From Thermoflexales bacterium (GTDB lineage Bacteria; Chloroflexota; Anaerolineae; Fen-1058), in NCBI GenBank assembly GCA_016931085.1, contig JAFGFO010000446.1, forward strand, positions 1 through 18,189: a DNA stretch of 18,189 bases. The letters run 5' to 3'. The notes beneath the pieces are model-generated. The model was not told the DNA's origin and searched no databases. It saw only the letters and a program-made list of their open reading frames with translations. The translations under genes and the position numbers were made by a program. Of the stretch, positions 1 to 7,013 are shown piece by piece; within the stretch, counting starts at the first letter, position 1; the number at the start of each line of letters is the position of its first letter.

Positions 1-124
1 GCGAAGCGTCCCGGAGGGAACCCTCGGGCGGTCCGGGCAAGCATGCTGCCCGGTACCAACACGATCAAAGTCTCGTTGTAGTACTAGTAAGTATACCATA
101 AGAAGGAAAAATCGGGTACACCCC
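1..124. other. Left-edge stretch without an assignable gene
   Basis: No gene can be assigned here. A plus-strand frame is open from base 1 to a TAG at 79-81 (26 codons) and could be the tail of a gene lying outside the window, but it matches nothing I recognise. An inverted repeat CCGGGC / GCCCGG at about 33-53 surrounds an AGCATGCT palindrome. Read on the minus strand, the stretch just past the rimM palindrome gives a small CGGG/CCCG hairpin followed by five T residues (plus-strand A run at 107-111), which might help terminate the rimM operon. Confidence 0.3.
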
Positions 125-152
125 GTAGGGGCGCTTCGCGAAGCGCCCCTAC
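125..152. repeat. Perfect 28-bp GTAGGGGC-type palindrome at the end of rimM
   Basis: Two 14-base arms, GTAGGGGCGCTTCG and CGAAGCGCCCCTAC, abut with no loop. The rimM TAG stop codon (149-151, minus strand) lies inside the right arm. As RNA it would form a very stable hairpin at the 3' end of the ffh-rpsP-khpA-rimM transcript. A T-run occurs only about 13 bases further on, behind a second small hairpin, so it is at best a non-canonical terminator. The same outer motif recurs at 11699-11726, which suggests a dispersed palindromic repeat rather than a unique terminator. Confidence 0.75.
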
Positions 153-691
153 AGCAAGCCAGGCAGCAAGTGCACCAGCACTAGGCCGTGCTCCAGGTCG
201 ATTTGGCGAATGACCTCGCTGCAGGCGGGGAGCAAGATCTCACCGCGCGCGCCACGGACGACGTAAACGTCATTCGCCCCGGTCTCCCAGATAGCGTCCA
301 GCGTACCCAACTCCTCTCCTTCGAGCGTAACGACTTTTAAGCCAAGCAATTGGTGGCAGTAATACTCATTAGGGCCAAGTGGGGGGGCATCCTCCAGCCG
401 TATGCGCAGCAACTGGCCATGCAGGGTCTCAGCCTGGCTGCGATCATCGCAGCCGACGAGCTTGAGCAGCAGCTCGGCCCGATGCCAATGGAAGCGCTCC
501 ACCTGGCAGGGCGTTTGGGACTCGCCCAGGTAAAGCGTACCCAGCCGCAGCAGCTCGTCCGGGCGCTCCGCCAAGGCCTGGAGCTTGAACTCGCCTCGCA
601 AGCCCCAGGCCCGCCCCACGCGGGCCACAGTTAAAAAGCGAGGCTCAGGAGCGGCATTCACTCCTGGGCCTCGGCTGGCAATTTTGTCCAT
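149..691 (-). CDS. rimM: Ribosome maturation factor RimM (16S rRNA processing)
   Basis: RimM binds ribosomal protein S19 and assists maturation of the 30S subunit head. The 180-residue product has the RimM N-terminal beta-barrel, with the family signature VARVGRAWGLRGEFKL at about residues 22-37, followed by the PRC-barrel half with the motif ETGANDVYVV and EILLPA at about 136-157. Its length is normal for the family. It sits 9 bp downstream of khpA in the usual ffh-rpsP-khpA-rimM order. The ATG at 691 has no visible Shine-Dalgarno site. An in-frame GTG at 661 has GAGG 7 bases upstream and would remove 10 residues that precede the conserved domain, so the true start may be 661. The stop lies inside a palindromic repeat. 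Confidence 0.93.
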   Translation of the reverse strand: MDKIASRGPGVNAAPEPRFLTVARVGRAWGLRGEFKLQALAERPDELLRLGTLYLGESQTPCQVERFHWHRAELLLKLVGCDDRSQAETLHGQLLRIRLEDAPPLGPNEYYCHQLLGLKVVTLEGEELGTLDAIWETGANDVYVVRGARGEILLPACSEVIRQIDLEHGLVLVHLLPGLL

Positions 692-700
692 GTCTGGAGG

Positions 701-928
701 CTAGAGAACTTCCAGCGTCACTCGCTTGCCTTGCCTGGCAGCGCCGGCGCGCAGCAGCGTGCGGATCGCATTGATCACCCGTCCATTTTTGCCAATGATG
801 CGCCCCATGTCTTCAGGCGCCACTTGCAATTCGAGGACGAGTGAGCCTTGCCCGGCGACTTCACTCACTTGCACTTGCGAAGGATCATCCACCAAGGATT
901 TGGCGATATATTCGACTAACTCTTTCAT
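701..928 (-). CDS. khpA: KH-domain RNA-binding protein KhpA (YlqC family)
   Basis: This 75-residue protein is a single KH domain. It matches the short YlqC/KhpA family in length and in its N-terminus ([19 protein letters not shown]). The RNA-binding GxxG loop is visible as GKNG at about residues 47-50, inside the segment [18 protein letters not shown]. Family members bind RNA, often together with KhpB, and affect translation and cell division in Gram-positives. Its place between rpsP and rimM is the classical one. A GGGAG sequence lies about 9 bases upstream of the ATG. The gap to rpsP (929-1019) is 91 bp and I see no separate promoter in it. Confidence 0.93.
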   Translation of the reverse strand: MKELVEYIAKSLVDDPSQVQVSEVAGQGSLVLELQVAPEDMGRIIGKNGRVINAIRTLLRAGAARQGKRVTLEVL

Positions 929-1019
929 TGTGTCAAGCTCCCTTGTTTCTTGTCAGGAATTGGATTTGATTCAGGTCAGGTGTTGGATCGCCAGATGTGT
1001 GCCAGGCAGGGAGACCCGC

Positions 1020-1421
1020 TTATTCGGTCGCCGCCTCCTCAGCTTGAGCAACTGGCTTGGGTCTGGCGGTCTGGGGGCGCAGCCTCGTCCTCGCATCGAC
1101 TGGGGCTTTCGTTGCATCAGCTTGCCGGGCTTCTTCCAACAGAGCTTCCAAGGGCTCGCCCGCTTTCAGTCGCCGAAAACGCTCCCACGTGCCACAGTGC
1201 GTCAAGAGCCGCTGCACAGAAGTAGACGGCTGTGCCCCAACATTCAACCAGTATAACGCGCGCTCTTCGTTGATCTCGACGCTACCCGGTTCCGTGCGTG
1301 GATTGTAAAAACCAATCCGCTCGATAAAGTTGCCATCGCGTGGCGCCTCGGAATCAGCCACGACGATCCGATAACTCGGTTGGCGTTTGGCGCCGATACG
1401 GCGCAATCGAATACGTACCAC
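1020..1421 (-). CDS. rpsP: 30S ribosomal protein S16, with C-terminal extension
   Basis: S16 is a small-subunit assembly protein. The N-terminal 80 residues are typical: [20 protein letters not shown], then the [18 protein letters not shown] segment. The start is a GTG at 1421, with AAGGAG ending 7 bases upstream, and GTG-GTA-CGT gives the expected Met-Val-Arg. At 133 residues it is longer than the usual 75-90. The extra C-terminal 45 or so residues are Ala, Arg, Pro and Glu rich with no hydrophobic core, a type of low-complexity tail seen in some S16 proteins. It lies 43 bp downstream of ffh in the same transcript. Confidence 0.96.
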   Translation of the reverse strand: MVRIRLRRIGAKRQPSYRIVVADSEAPRDGNFIERIGFYNPRTEPGSVEINEERALYWLNVGAQPSTSVQRLLTHCGTWERFRRLKAGEPLEALLEEARQADATKAPVDARTRLRPQTARPKPVAQAEEAATE

Positions 1422-1464
1422 TCTCTTACTCCTTAATGTGCTATCTACAATTTGATATGTGACT

Positions 1465-2787
1465 TTAGTGGAACATGGACATCAGCCCACGTCCTTTGTT
1501 CGAGCCCAATTGCTTCATCATGCGCTGCATTTGGCGAAATTGGGACAATAACTGATTAATTTCCTGGACGCTCGTGCCGCTGCCGCTGGCGACACGCCGT
1601 TTGCGGCTGCCATTCAGAATGTCGGGATGGCGCCGTTCCTGGGGCGTCATCGAGTTGATGATGGCTTCAACGCGGCGCATCTGCCCGTCGGCCAACTCGG
1701 GTGCGACGTCCACTTTCAGCTTGGAAAAGCCCGGCACCATTTCGAGCAGTTGGCTGATCGGGCCGAGCTGCTTGACCTGCTGCACCTGCTTGAGAAAGTC
1801 CTCCAGGTCAAACTTGCCCTCCAGCAGCTTGTTGGTCAGCTGGACGGCCTGCTCCTGGTCCAGCGTGGCTTCGGCCTTTTCAATCAGGCTGAGCACATCG
1901 CCCATCCCCAAGATACGGCTGGCCAGCCGGTCCGGCGCAAACGGTTCAAGCCCATCGGTCTTTTCGCCAATGCCCATGAACTTGATCGGCACACCGCTGA
2001 CCGAGCGCACGCTGATGGCAGCCCCGCCGCGCGCGTCACCATCCACCTTGGTCATGATCAAGCCGGTGACGCCAACACGTTGGTTGAAATCGCCGGCCGC
2101 ACGCACCGCGTCCTGGCCCGTCATGGCGTCGACGACCAGCAGCACCTCCGCGGGGCTGGTCAGTTGCTTGATGGCCTCCAATTCAGCCATCATCGCCTCG
2201 TCGATGTGCAGGCGGCCGGCCGTGTCCAGGATCACCACGCTGTAGGCGCCATCGCGAGCGCGTTGCAGGGCATTGCGGCAAATTTGGGGCGGAGGCGTCT
2301 GTACGCCTTCGCTGTGCACCGGCATGCCCAACTGCTTGCCCAGGACCTCGAGTTGAGTGATGGCGGCCGGGCGATAGGTGTCAGCCGCGACCAGGAGCGG
2401 GCGTTGGCCCGACTGGCGCAAGCGTTGGGCGAGCTTGGCGGCCGTCGTGGTTTTGCCGCTGCCCTGCAAGCCTACCAGCATAATGACGTGTGGGCTGGGG
2501 CCGGACAGGTTGAGCGGCGTTGCCTGGCCCAGGGTGGCAATCAGCTCTTCATGAACGATTTTAACGACCTGTTGGGCCGGGTTCAGGTGCTTGCGAACCT
2601 CGGCGCCCACCGCACGCGTACGCACGCGCGCCAGGAAATCCTTGGCGACGGTATAGTGCACGTCGGCTTCCAGCAACGCCAAGCGCACCTCGCGCAGCGC
2701 GGCATCCACATCCTCCTCGCTCAATAAGCCGCGCTTGGAAAGCTTGTCAAAGACTGCCTGTAACTTGCCGGTCAGTGTTTCAAACAT
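1465..2787 (-). CDS. ffh: Signal recognition particle protein Ffh
   Basis: Ffh is the SRP GTPase that binds signal sequences and SRP RNA and delivers ribosomes to FtsY at the membrane. The 440-residue protein is full length. It has the N domain (about 1-95) and the G domain with G1 [10 protein letters not shown] (106-115), DTYRPAA (136-142), DTAGR (188-192), TKVDG (246-250) and GIGEK (272-276). The Met-rich M domain (about 300-440) contains the RNA-binding signature [11 protein letters not shown] (394-404) and a Met-rich tail. The ATG has only a weak Shine-Dalgarno site (GG about 7 bases upstream). It is the first gene of the minus-strand operon, with a promoter at 2826-2854. No SRP RNA gene is seen in the window. 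Confidence 0.98.
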   Translation of the reverse strand: MFETLTGKLQAVFDKLSKRGLLSEEDVDAALREVRLALLEADVHYTVAKDFLARVRTRAVGAEVRKHLNPAQQVVKIVHEELIATLGQATPLNLSGPSPHVIMLVGLQGSGKTTTAAKLAQRLRQSGQRPLLVAADTYRPAAITQLEVLGKQLGMPVHSEGVQTPPPQICRNALQRARDGAYSVVILDTAGRLHIDEAMMAELEAIKQLTSPAEVLLVVDAMTGQDAVRAAGDFNQRVGVTGLIMTKVDGDARGGAAISVRSVSGVPIKFMGIGEKTDGLEPFAPDRLASRILGMGDVLSLIEKAEATLDQEQAVQLTNKLLEGKFDLEDFLKQVQQVKQLGPISQLLEMVPGFSKLKVDVAPELADGQMRRVEAIINSMTPQERRHPDILNGSRKRRVASGSGTSVQEINQLLSQFRQMQRMMKQLGSNKGRGLMSMFH

Positions 2788-2825
2788 AATTTACCGTACA
2801 CCACGTTCGCCTCGTGCGAATGTAA

Positions 2826-2854
2826 ATTGTAACGTAAGTAGTGGGTTTAGTCAA
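2826..2854 (-). promoter_or_regulatory. Sigma-70-type promoter for the ffh operon
   Basis: On the minus strand a TTGACT -35 (2849-2854) and a TACAAT -10 (2826-2831) are separated by exactly 17 bases. This predicts a start near 2819-2820 and a leader of about 32 bases before the ffh ATG. It is back-to-back with the glgC promoter. Confidence 0.75.
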
Positions 2855-2861
2855 GTCGCAG

Positions 2862-2890
2862 TTGACGTGGACTCAAGTCCGCACTATAAT
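2862..2890 (+). promoter_or_regulatory. Sigma-70-type promoter for glgC
   Basis: A TTGACG -35 (2862-2867), a 17-base spacer and a perfect TATAAT -10 (2885-2890) predict a start near 2897 and a leader of about 42 bases. The spacer contains the inverted repeat GGACT-CA-AGTCC (2869-2880). The motif TCAAGTC occurs at 2851-2857 and again at 2873-2879, 22 bp apart and flanking the -35, so an operator here is plausible. Confidence 0.8.
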
Positions 2891-2938
2891 GTATAGAATG
2901 ACGATGCCCAATTGGGATGTCCAATTTGGAGGTTTGCC

Positions 2939-4207
2939 ATGATTGCTCTCAACAACGTGTTGGCCGTTATATTAGGCGGCGGACGCGGCAGCCGCCTTTA
3001 TCCCCTCACCAAGATGCGCTCCAAGCCGGCCGTGCCCATCGCCGGCAAGTATCGCCTGATCGACATCCCCATCAGCAACTGCATCAATGCCGGCATTTAT
3101 CGTATCGCCATCCTGACCCAGTTCAACTCGGTCTCGCTGCATCGCCACATCACCCACACCTACAACTTTGACGCTTTTCACACAGGCTGGGTGCAGATCC
3201 TGGCCGCCGAACAAACGCCGGACAGCGTCGATTGGTACCAGGGCACGGCCGATGCGGTGCGCAAGCAGTTGTTCGAAATCAGGGCCACCGGCGCGTCTCA
3301 CGTCCTGATCCTGGCCGGCGACCACCTTTACCGCATGGACTATGCCGCCATGGTCGATTTCCACGACAAGGCTGGCGCCGAGATCACCGTGGCCGTTCAA
3401 CCTATCGCCCGCCAAGACGCCGCGCGCTATGGGCTTTTGAAGCGTGATGCCGAGCTGCGCATCGTGGACTTTGTCGAAAAACCCAAGGACCCGGCCGTGC
3501 TGGCCGACTTTGTCAGCCGCGACGATCCAGAACGGCCTTACCTGGGATCGATGGGAATTTATCTCTTCAACACCGATACCATGATCGCTCTCCTGCAGGA
3601 TGTCGAGTTGGCCGACTTTGGCAGCCACGTCATCCCCAGCGCGCTCCAGACCCGGCCTGTGTTCGGCTTCGACTTTGACGATTACTGGGTGGACATCGGG
3701 ACGATGCGTTCCTTTTACGAAACCAACCTGGCTTTGGCCTCTCCCCAGCCGCCTTTTAACTTTTACGATCCCAACCGGCCGATTTATTCGCACCCGCGCT
3801 TCTTGCCTGGCTCGACCGTCGAGGAGAGCGCGCTGCACCACGTGGTGTTGGCTGAGGGCGGCTGCATCCGTGCAGCCAAAATTACGCATTCCGTCATCGG
3901 CGTGCGCAGCCAGATCGGCGAAGACGTCACCATCGCCGACAGCATCGTGATGGGTGCGGATTACTACGACCCCAGCGGCGTAGAGCCGCGCGGCGGCATT
4001 CCGCTGGGCATTGGGCCACGCTGCCAGATCGAGGGCGCTATCCTGGACAAGAATGTCCGCATGGGCGCCGATGTGGTCATTCGCCCCTTCCCAGACAACA
4101 CCAACATCGACACGGATCACTGGGTGGTGCGGGACGGCATCGTCGTGGTGCCCAAGAGCACGGTCATTCCGCCCAACACCTTCATCGGCCCCGGCAGCAG
4201 TGACTAG
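2939..4207 (+). CDS. glgC: Glucose-1-phosphate adenylyltransferase (ADP-glucose pyrophosphorylase)
   Basis: GlgC makes ADP-glucose and pyrophosphate from ATP and glucose-1-phosphate, the committed step of bacterial glycogen synthesis. The start at ATG 2939 is supported by GGAGG at 2928-2932 (6-base spacing) and by the conserved N-terminus; a TTG at 2912 would put the Shine-Dalgarno site inside the gene. The 422-residue protein shows the nucleotide-binding GGGRGSRLYPLT (13-24), KPAVPIAGKYRLIDIPISN (29-47), GTADAVR (102-108), the catalytic GDHLYRMDY (127-135), the sugar-phosphate-binding FVEKP (178-182) and YWVDIGT (249-255), followed by a left-handed beta-helix. The C-terminal GIVVVPKSTVIPPNTFI (400-416) resembles cyanobacterial and plant enzymes, so 3-phosphoglycerate/phosphate control is possible (inference). 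No other glycogen gene is adjacent. Confidence 0.97.
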   Translation: MIALNNVLAVILGGGRGSRLYPLTKMRSKPAVPIAGKYRLIDIPISNCINAGIYRIAILTQFNSVSLHRHITHTYNFDAFHTGWVQILAAEQTPDSVDWYQGTADAVRKQLFEIRATGASHVLILAGDHLYRMDYAAMVDFHDKAGAEITVAVQPIARQDAARYGLLKRDAELRIVDFVEKPKDPAVLADFVSRDDPERPYLGSMGIYLFNTDTMIALLQDVELADFGSHVIPSALQTRPVFGFDFDDYWVDIGTMRSFYETNLALASPQPPFNFYDPNRPIYSHPRFLPGSTVEESALHHVVLAEGGCIRAAKITHSVIGVRSQIGEDVTIADSIVMGADYYDPSGVEPRGGIPLGIGPRCQIEGAILDKNVRMGADVVIRPFPDNTNIDTDHWVVRDGIVVVPKSTVIPPNTFIGPGSSD

Positions 4208-4248
4208 GGCGGTCGAAGACGACGCCAGAGCGGAACATGGGAAACTTT

Positions 4249-6822
4249 TTAACTCTGTGTCCTCTGTGGCTCTGTGGCTATTTCCGACATGGCCGGCAAG
4301 GCAACCCGGAAGCTCGCCCCCCTGCCCAGCGCGCTTTGCACGCTCACCTGCCCGTTGTGTGCTTCGACGATCTCTTTCACCAGTGACAGGCCCAAGCCCA
4401 CACCGCCGTGCCGGCGGCTCATACTGCCATCCACCTGGTAAAAACGCTCAAAGATGCGCTCCAACTGATCGTGCGGGATGCCGGCGCCGGTGTCTGTCAC
4501 TTCGAGCACCACGTTCGTTCCCTCGCTTTGCAAGCTCACGCTAATCGAACCGCCGGCGGGGGTGAACTTGAGCGCGTTGCCTACCAGGTTATCCAGCACA
4601 CGGCGCAAGTGAGCCTCGTCGCCCAGCACTTGCGGCAGGCCGGGCGCAAGATTGGCCGCCAGCGACAACTGGGCTTTGGCAGCCGCCGCCTCGAAATCGG
4701 CCAACTGCGCGCGGGCCAGATCTTCCAGGTCGATGGGTTTGCGTTCCAAGCGGCCGGACTCGGCTTCCATAATAGCCATCAAATCGTCCACCAGCTTTTT
4801 GAGCATGCGCGCCCGGCGGGCGATAACGGCCACCGGGCCGCGTTGGTCGGGCTGCAGCTCGCCCAAGTCGCAGTTGTCCAGCAGCTCGGCGTAGCCCATA
4901 ATGATGCCCATCGGCGTGCGCAGCTCGTGCGACACGTTCTGGATGAACTCGCTCTTGAGGCGATCCAGCTCTTCCAGCCTGGCCAGGGCAGCCACCAAGA
5001 CCTCAGCGCGTTGGCGGGACTCGGCGTACAGCCGGATCTTTTCGATGGCGGTGGCCAATTGCCTGGCGAAGGTGATCAACAAGCGCTCGTCAGCCTCCGC
5101 AAAGGCCTCCAGTTGGGCGCTTTCGGCGTTGATCACGCCGATGAGGTGTTTGCCCACTTGGAGCGGCACGCACAGCTCGGAGCGAACCAGCGGATCGAGC
5201 CCCAGGTATTCGGGAGTGCCGCGAACGTCGGCGACGCGGCGGGGCTGCCCGTCCAGCGCCACGCGTCCCGTGATCCCGTTCCCCAACGGGATGGCCTCGA
5301 TCTCCCCTTCTGCCAGGCCGCGGTACGAGGGGTGGAAACGCAGGACGCCAGCGCCCTCGTCCAGCAGCAGGACGCCAAAGTTGTGAGGATACAAGGTCTC
5401 ACCGACGATCTGGGTGGCGCGCTCGATCAGCGCCGCCTCGTCGGTCGCTTCGGCGCCGGCGGTGGCGACGGCGTGCAGCACGACCAGCTCGTTCAACTGT
5501 CGTTGGAGCATGAGCTCTTTCTGCTTGAGCTCGGTGATGTCGGTCATGACGGCCATGATGCCGGCAAAACGGCCGTTGACCATACGAGGCCGCCCGCTGA
5601 CCAGGAGAGACAGCCGCCGGCCATCCCGGTGCAGCGCGTCGATCTCGTAGCGTTCCGCCTGGCCTCGAGCAAGCCGCTCGCCGATAGCCAAGACGAGCGC
5701 GTGCTGATCGGGTGGGACGATGCTGAACATGTCTAACTGGAGCACTTCTTCGGGTGTGTAGCCCAACAGGGCGGCCGCGGCCGGGTTGACAAAGGTAAAG
5801 TGTCCCTGCTCGTCTTGCAAGATGACGCCTTCGGCCATGTTTTGGATGATTTCCTCGTTGAACTCTTTGAGCTGCCGGAGCATTTCCTCGGCCTGCACCC
5901 ACTGGCTGATATCGCGCGCGATGCCGATAAAGGCTTGAGGCCGGCCCTCCGCGTCTCGAATCAGCGAGGCGCTCAACTCGCCCGTAAAGCGGCTGCCGTC
6001 GACCCTGAAATACTGATACGTCAGGTCTTTAACGCAGCCTGTTTCCAGCGTGCGCCGCATGTTTTCGATGGCGCGCGGCCGGTCCTCGGGAACGATAAAC
6101 TCGAGAGCGTTCTGGCCAACCGCCTGTTCTACACGCTCGAGGCCGTACAAAGTGGCCGCCTGCTGGTTGCATATGAGGATATTGCCCTGCAAGTCGGTCA
6201 GCGTGATAGCGTCGGGCGAGGTCTCGACCAGGCTGCGGTAGCGCTCCTCGCTGTCGCGGGCGCGGTCGAGCGCCTGGCGCAGGCTGTTCATCGCCAGACT
6301 CAGCAGCACTGTCGCCAGGCTAAGCATGGCGGCCAACATAATCCAGTGGGCAAGCGTGGTCGTCCGGGGTGGCGCAGTGAAAAGAGCGTTGGCCTCGGCG
6401 TAGAACAGGCCCAACGAGGCGAGCAGGCTCAGGGCACCAAAGACAAGCGTGGTCCTAGCGCCCAGCAGCAGTCCGGCGAGCAGGATGACCACAAAGTAGG
6501 CCGTGACAGCGGTGTGGCGTATGCCCTGGCCGGCCAGCCCAGTGTAGATCGTCACAATCAGAAAGATGGCTGTGGGTAACAGCAGGCTGGCTGCCCGCAC
6601 CTGGCCACGGCGCAGCAGAAAAAGCGCTCCCAGCAAAACGGCGGCCGTTCCCAGGGCGACCCGAGGGGCTCGTGGCGACGCGAGGATATTTAGGCTGACG
6701 ACAAACATGGCCACGATGGCCAGGCTCGTGAGCAACATGGTGTTCAAAAGGAGAGCGACACGGTTCTGTTCTTCGCTCTCCAAGACCGGCAGGGCAAGCC
6801 AACGTCTAATCCGGGCCAACAT
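4249..6822 (-). CDS. Membrane-bound sensor histidine kinase (6TM-PAS-PAS-GAF-HisKA-HATPase)
   Basis: This 857-residue two-component sensor autophosphorylates on His632 in the HisKA motif NVSHELRTPMG. Domains in order: about six membrane segments (residues 22-180), PAS 1 (about 193-310, ending FIGIARDISQ), PAS 2 (about 323-435, ending AVMTDITELK), GAF (about 448-600), HisKA (about 622-690), and HATPase_c with N box NLVGNALKFTP (745-755), G1 DTGAGI (777-782), FERFYQ (791-796) and G2 GGVGLGLSL (806-814). The start is ATG 6822, which has GGAG 6 bases upstream; a further ATG at 6855 has no such site. No response regulator is nearby, so its partner is unknown. It follows ftsH by 191 bp and is convergent with glgC. 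The last residues (about TEPQRTQS) come from a CTCTGTG-type repeat. Confidence 0.93.
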   Translation of the reverse strand: MLARIRRWLALPVLESEEQNRVALLLNTMLLTSLAIVAMFVVSLNILASPRAPRVALGTAAVLLGALFLLRRGQVRAASLLLPTAIFLIVTIYTGLAGQGIRHTAVTAYFVVILLAGLLLGARTTLVFGALSLLASLGLFYAEANALFTAPPRTTTLAHWIMLAAMLSLATVLLSLAMNSLRQALDRARDSEERYRSLVETSPDAITLTDLQGNILICNQQAATLYGLERVEQAVGQNALEFIVPEDRPRAIENMRRTLETGCVKDLTYQYFRVDGSRFTGELSASLIRDAEGRPQAFIGIARDISQWVQAEEMLRQLKEFNEEIIQNMAEGVILQDEQGHFTFVNPAAAALLGYTPEEVLQLDMFSIVPPDQHALVLAIGERLARGQAERYEIDALHRDGRRLSLLVSGRPRMVNGRFAGIMAVMTDITELKQKELMLQRQLNELVVLHAVATAGAEATDEAALIERATQIVGETLYPHNFGVLLLDEGAGVLRFHPSYRGLAEGEIEAIPLGNGITGRVALDGQPRRVADVRGTPEYLGLDPLVRSELCVPLQVGKHLIGVINAESAQLEAFAEADERLLITFARQLATAIEKIRLYAESRQRAEVLVAALARLEELDRLKSEFIQNVSHELRTPMGIIMGYAELLDNCDLGELQPDQRGPVAVIARRARMLKKLVDDLMAIMEAESGRLERKPIDLEDLARAQLADFEAAAAKAQLSLAANLAPGLPQVLGDEAHLRRVLDNLVGNALKFTPAGGSISVSLQSEGTNVVLEVTDTGAGIPHDQLERIFERFYQVDGSMSRRHGGVGLGLSLVKEIVEAHNGQVSVQSALGRGASFRVALPAMSEIATEPQRTQS
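4253..4276. repeat. Short CTCTGTG repeat forming the 3' end of the kinase gene
   Basis: CTCTGTG occurs at 4253-4259, 4262-4268 and 4270-4276. Read on the minus strand (CACAGAG) it encodes the final residues and abuts the TAA stop of the histidine kinase. It resembles the 7-bp-period repeats elsewhere in the window but with irregular 8-9 bp spacing. The kinase catalytic domain is complete upstream, so these residues are probably an added tail. Confidence 0.6.
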
Positions 6823-7013
6823 TGTCGTCTCCTCTGATTGTCGTGAAAAGACCATGGTCGACAGTCAATTGCCCATTCACACACTCCGGGATCTTCCCGG
6901 CACGCGCGGCAAAAGGCCAGACAGGTCCCCCCTGCCTGCTTGCCTCTGTTATTCCTGAGCGTCTATCGCACTCACGACACTTCCCGGTCGAATTGTTTTG
7001 GGCAGCCTTCGCC
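6823..7013. other. 191-bp gap between ftsH and the histidine kinase gene
   Basis: No gene is seen. A small perfect hairpin CCGGGA-tct-TCCCGG (6886-6900) has no adjacent T-run on either strand, so it is not a convincing terminator. On the minus strand a TTGACT occurs near 6865-6870, but no -10 lies at acceptable spacing. The kinase ribosome-binding site AGAGGAGA is at 6828-6835. Confidence 0.5.

Noticed and set aside
1627..2727. Long plus-strand open frame (366 codons) opposite ffh
   Set aside because: It lies entirely antisense to an unmistakable ffh gene, has no recognisable domains, and is what GC-rich codon use on the other strand produces.
2972..4120. Long minus-strand open frame (382 codons) opposite glgC
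   Set aside because: It is antisense to a complete, motif-rich glgC and shows low-complexity His/Asp/Val-rich composition without a domain.
6823..6855. Upstream ATG at 6855 as start of the histidine kinase
   Set aside because: No Shine-Dalgarno site precedes it, whereas the ATG at 6822 has GGAG at 6 bases; the extra 11 residues are not hydrophobic or conserved-looking.
6886..6900. CCGGGA/TCCCGG hairpin as the ftsH terminator
   Set aside because: The stem is only 6 bp with no T-run, and it lies more than 110 bp past the ftsH stop.
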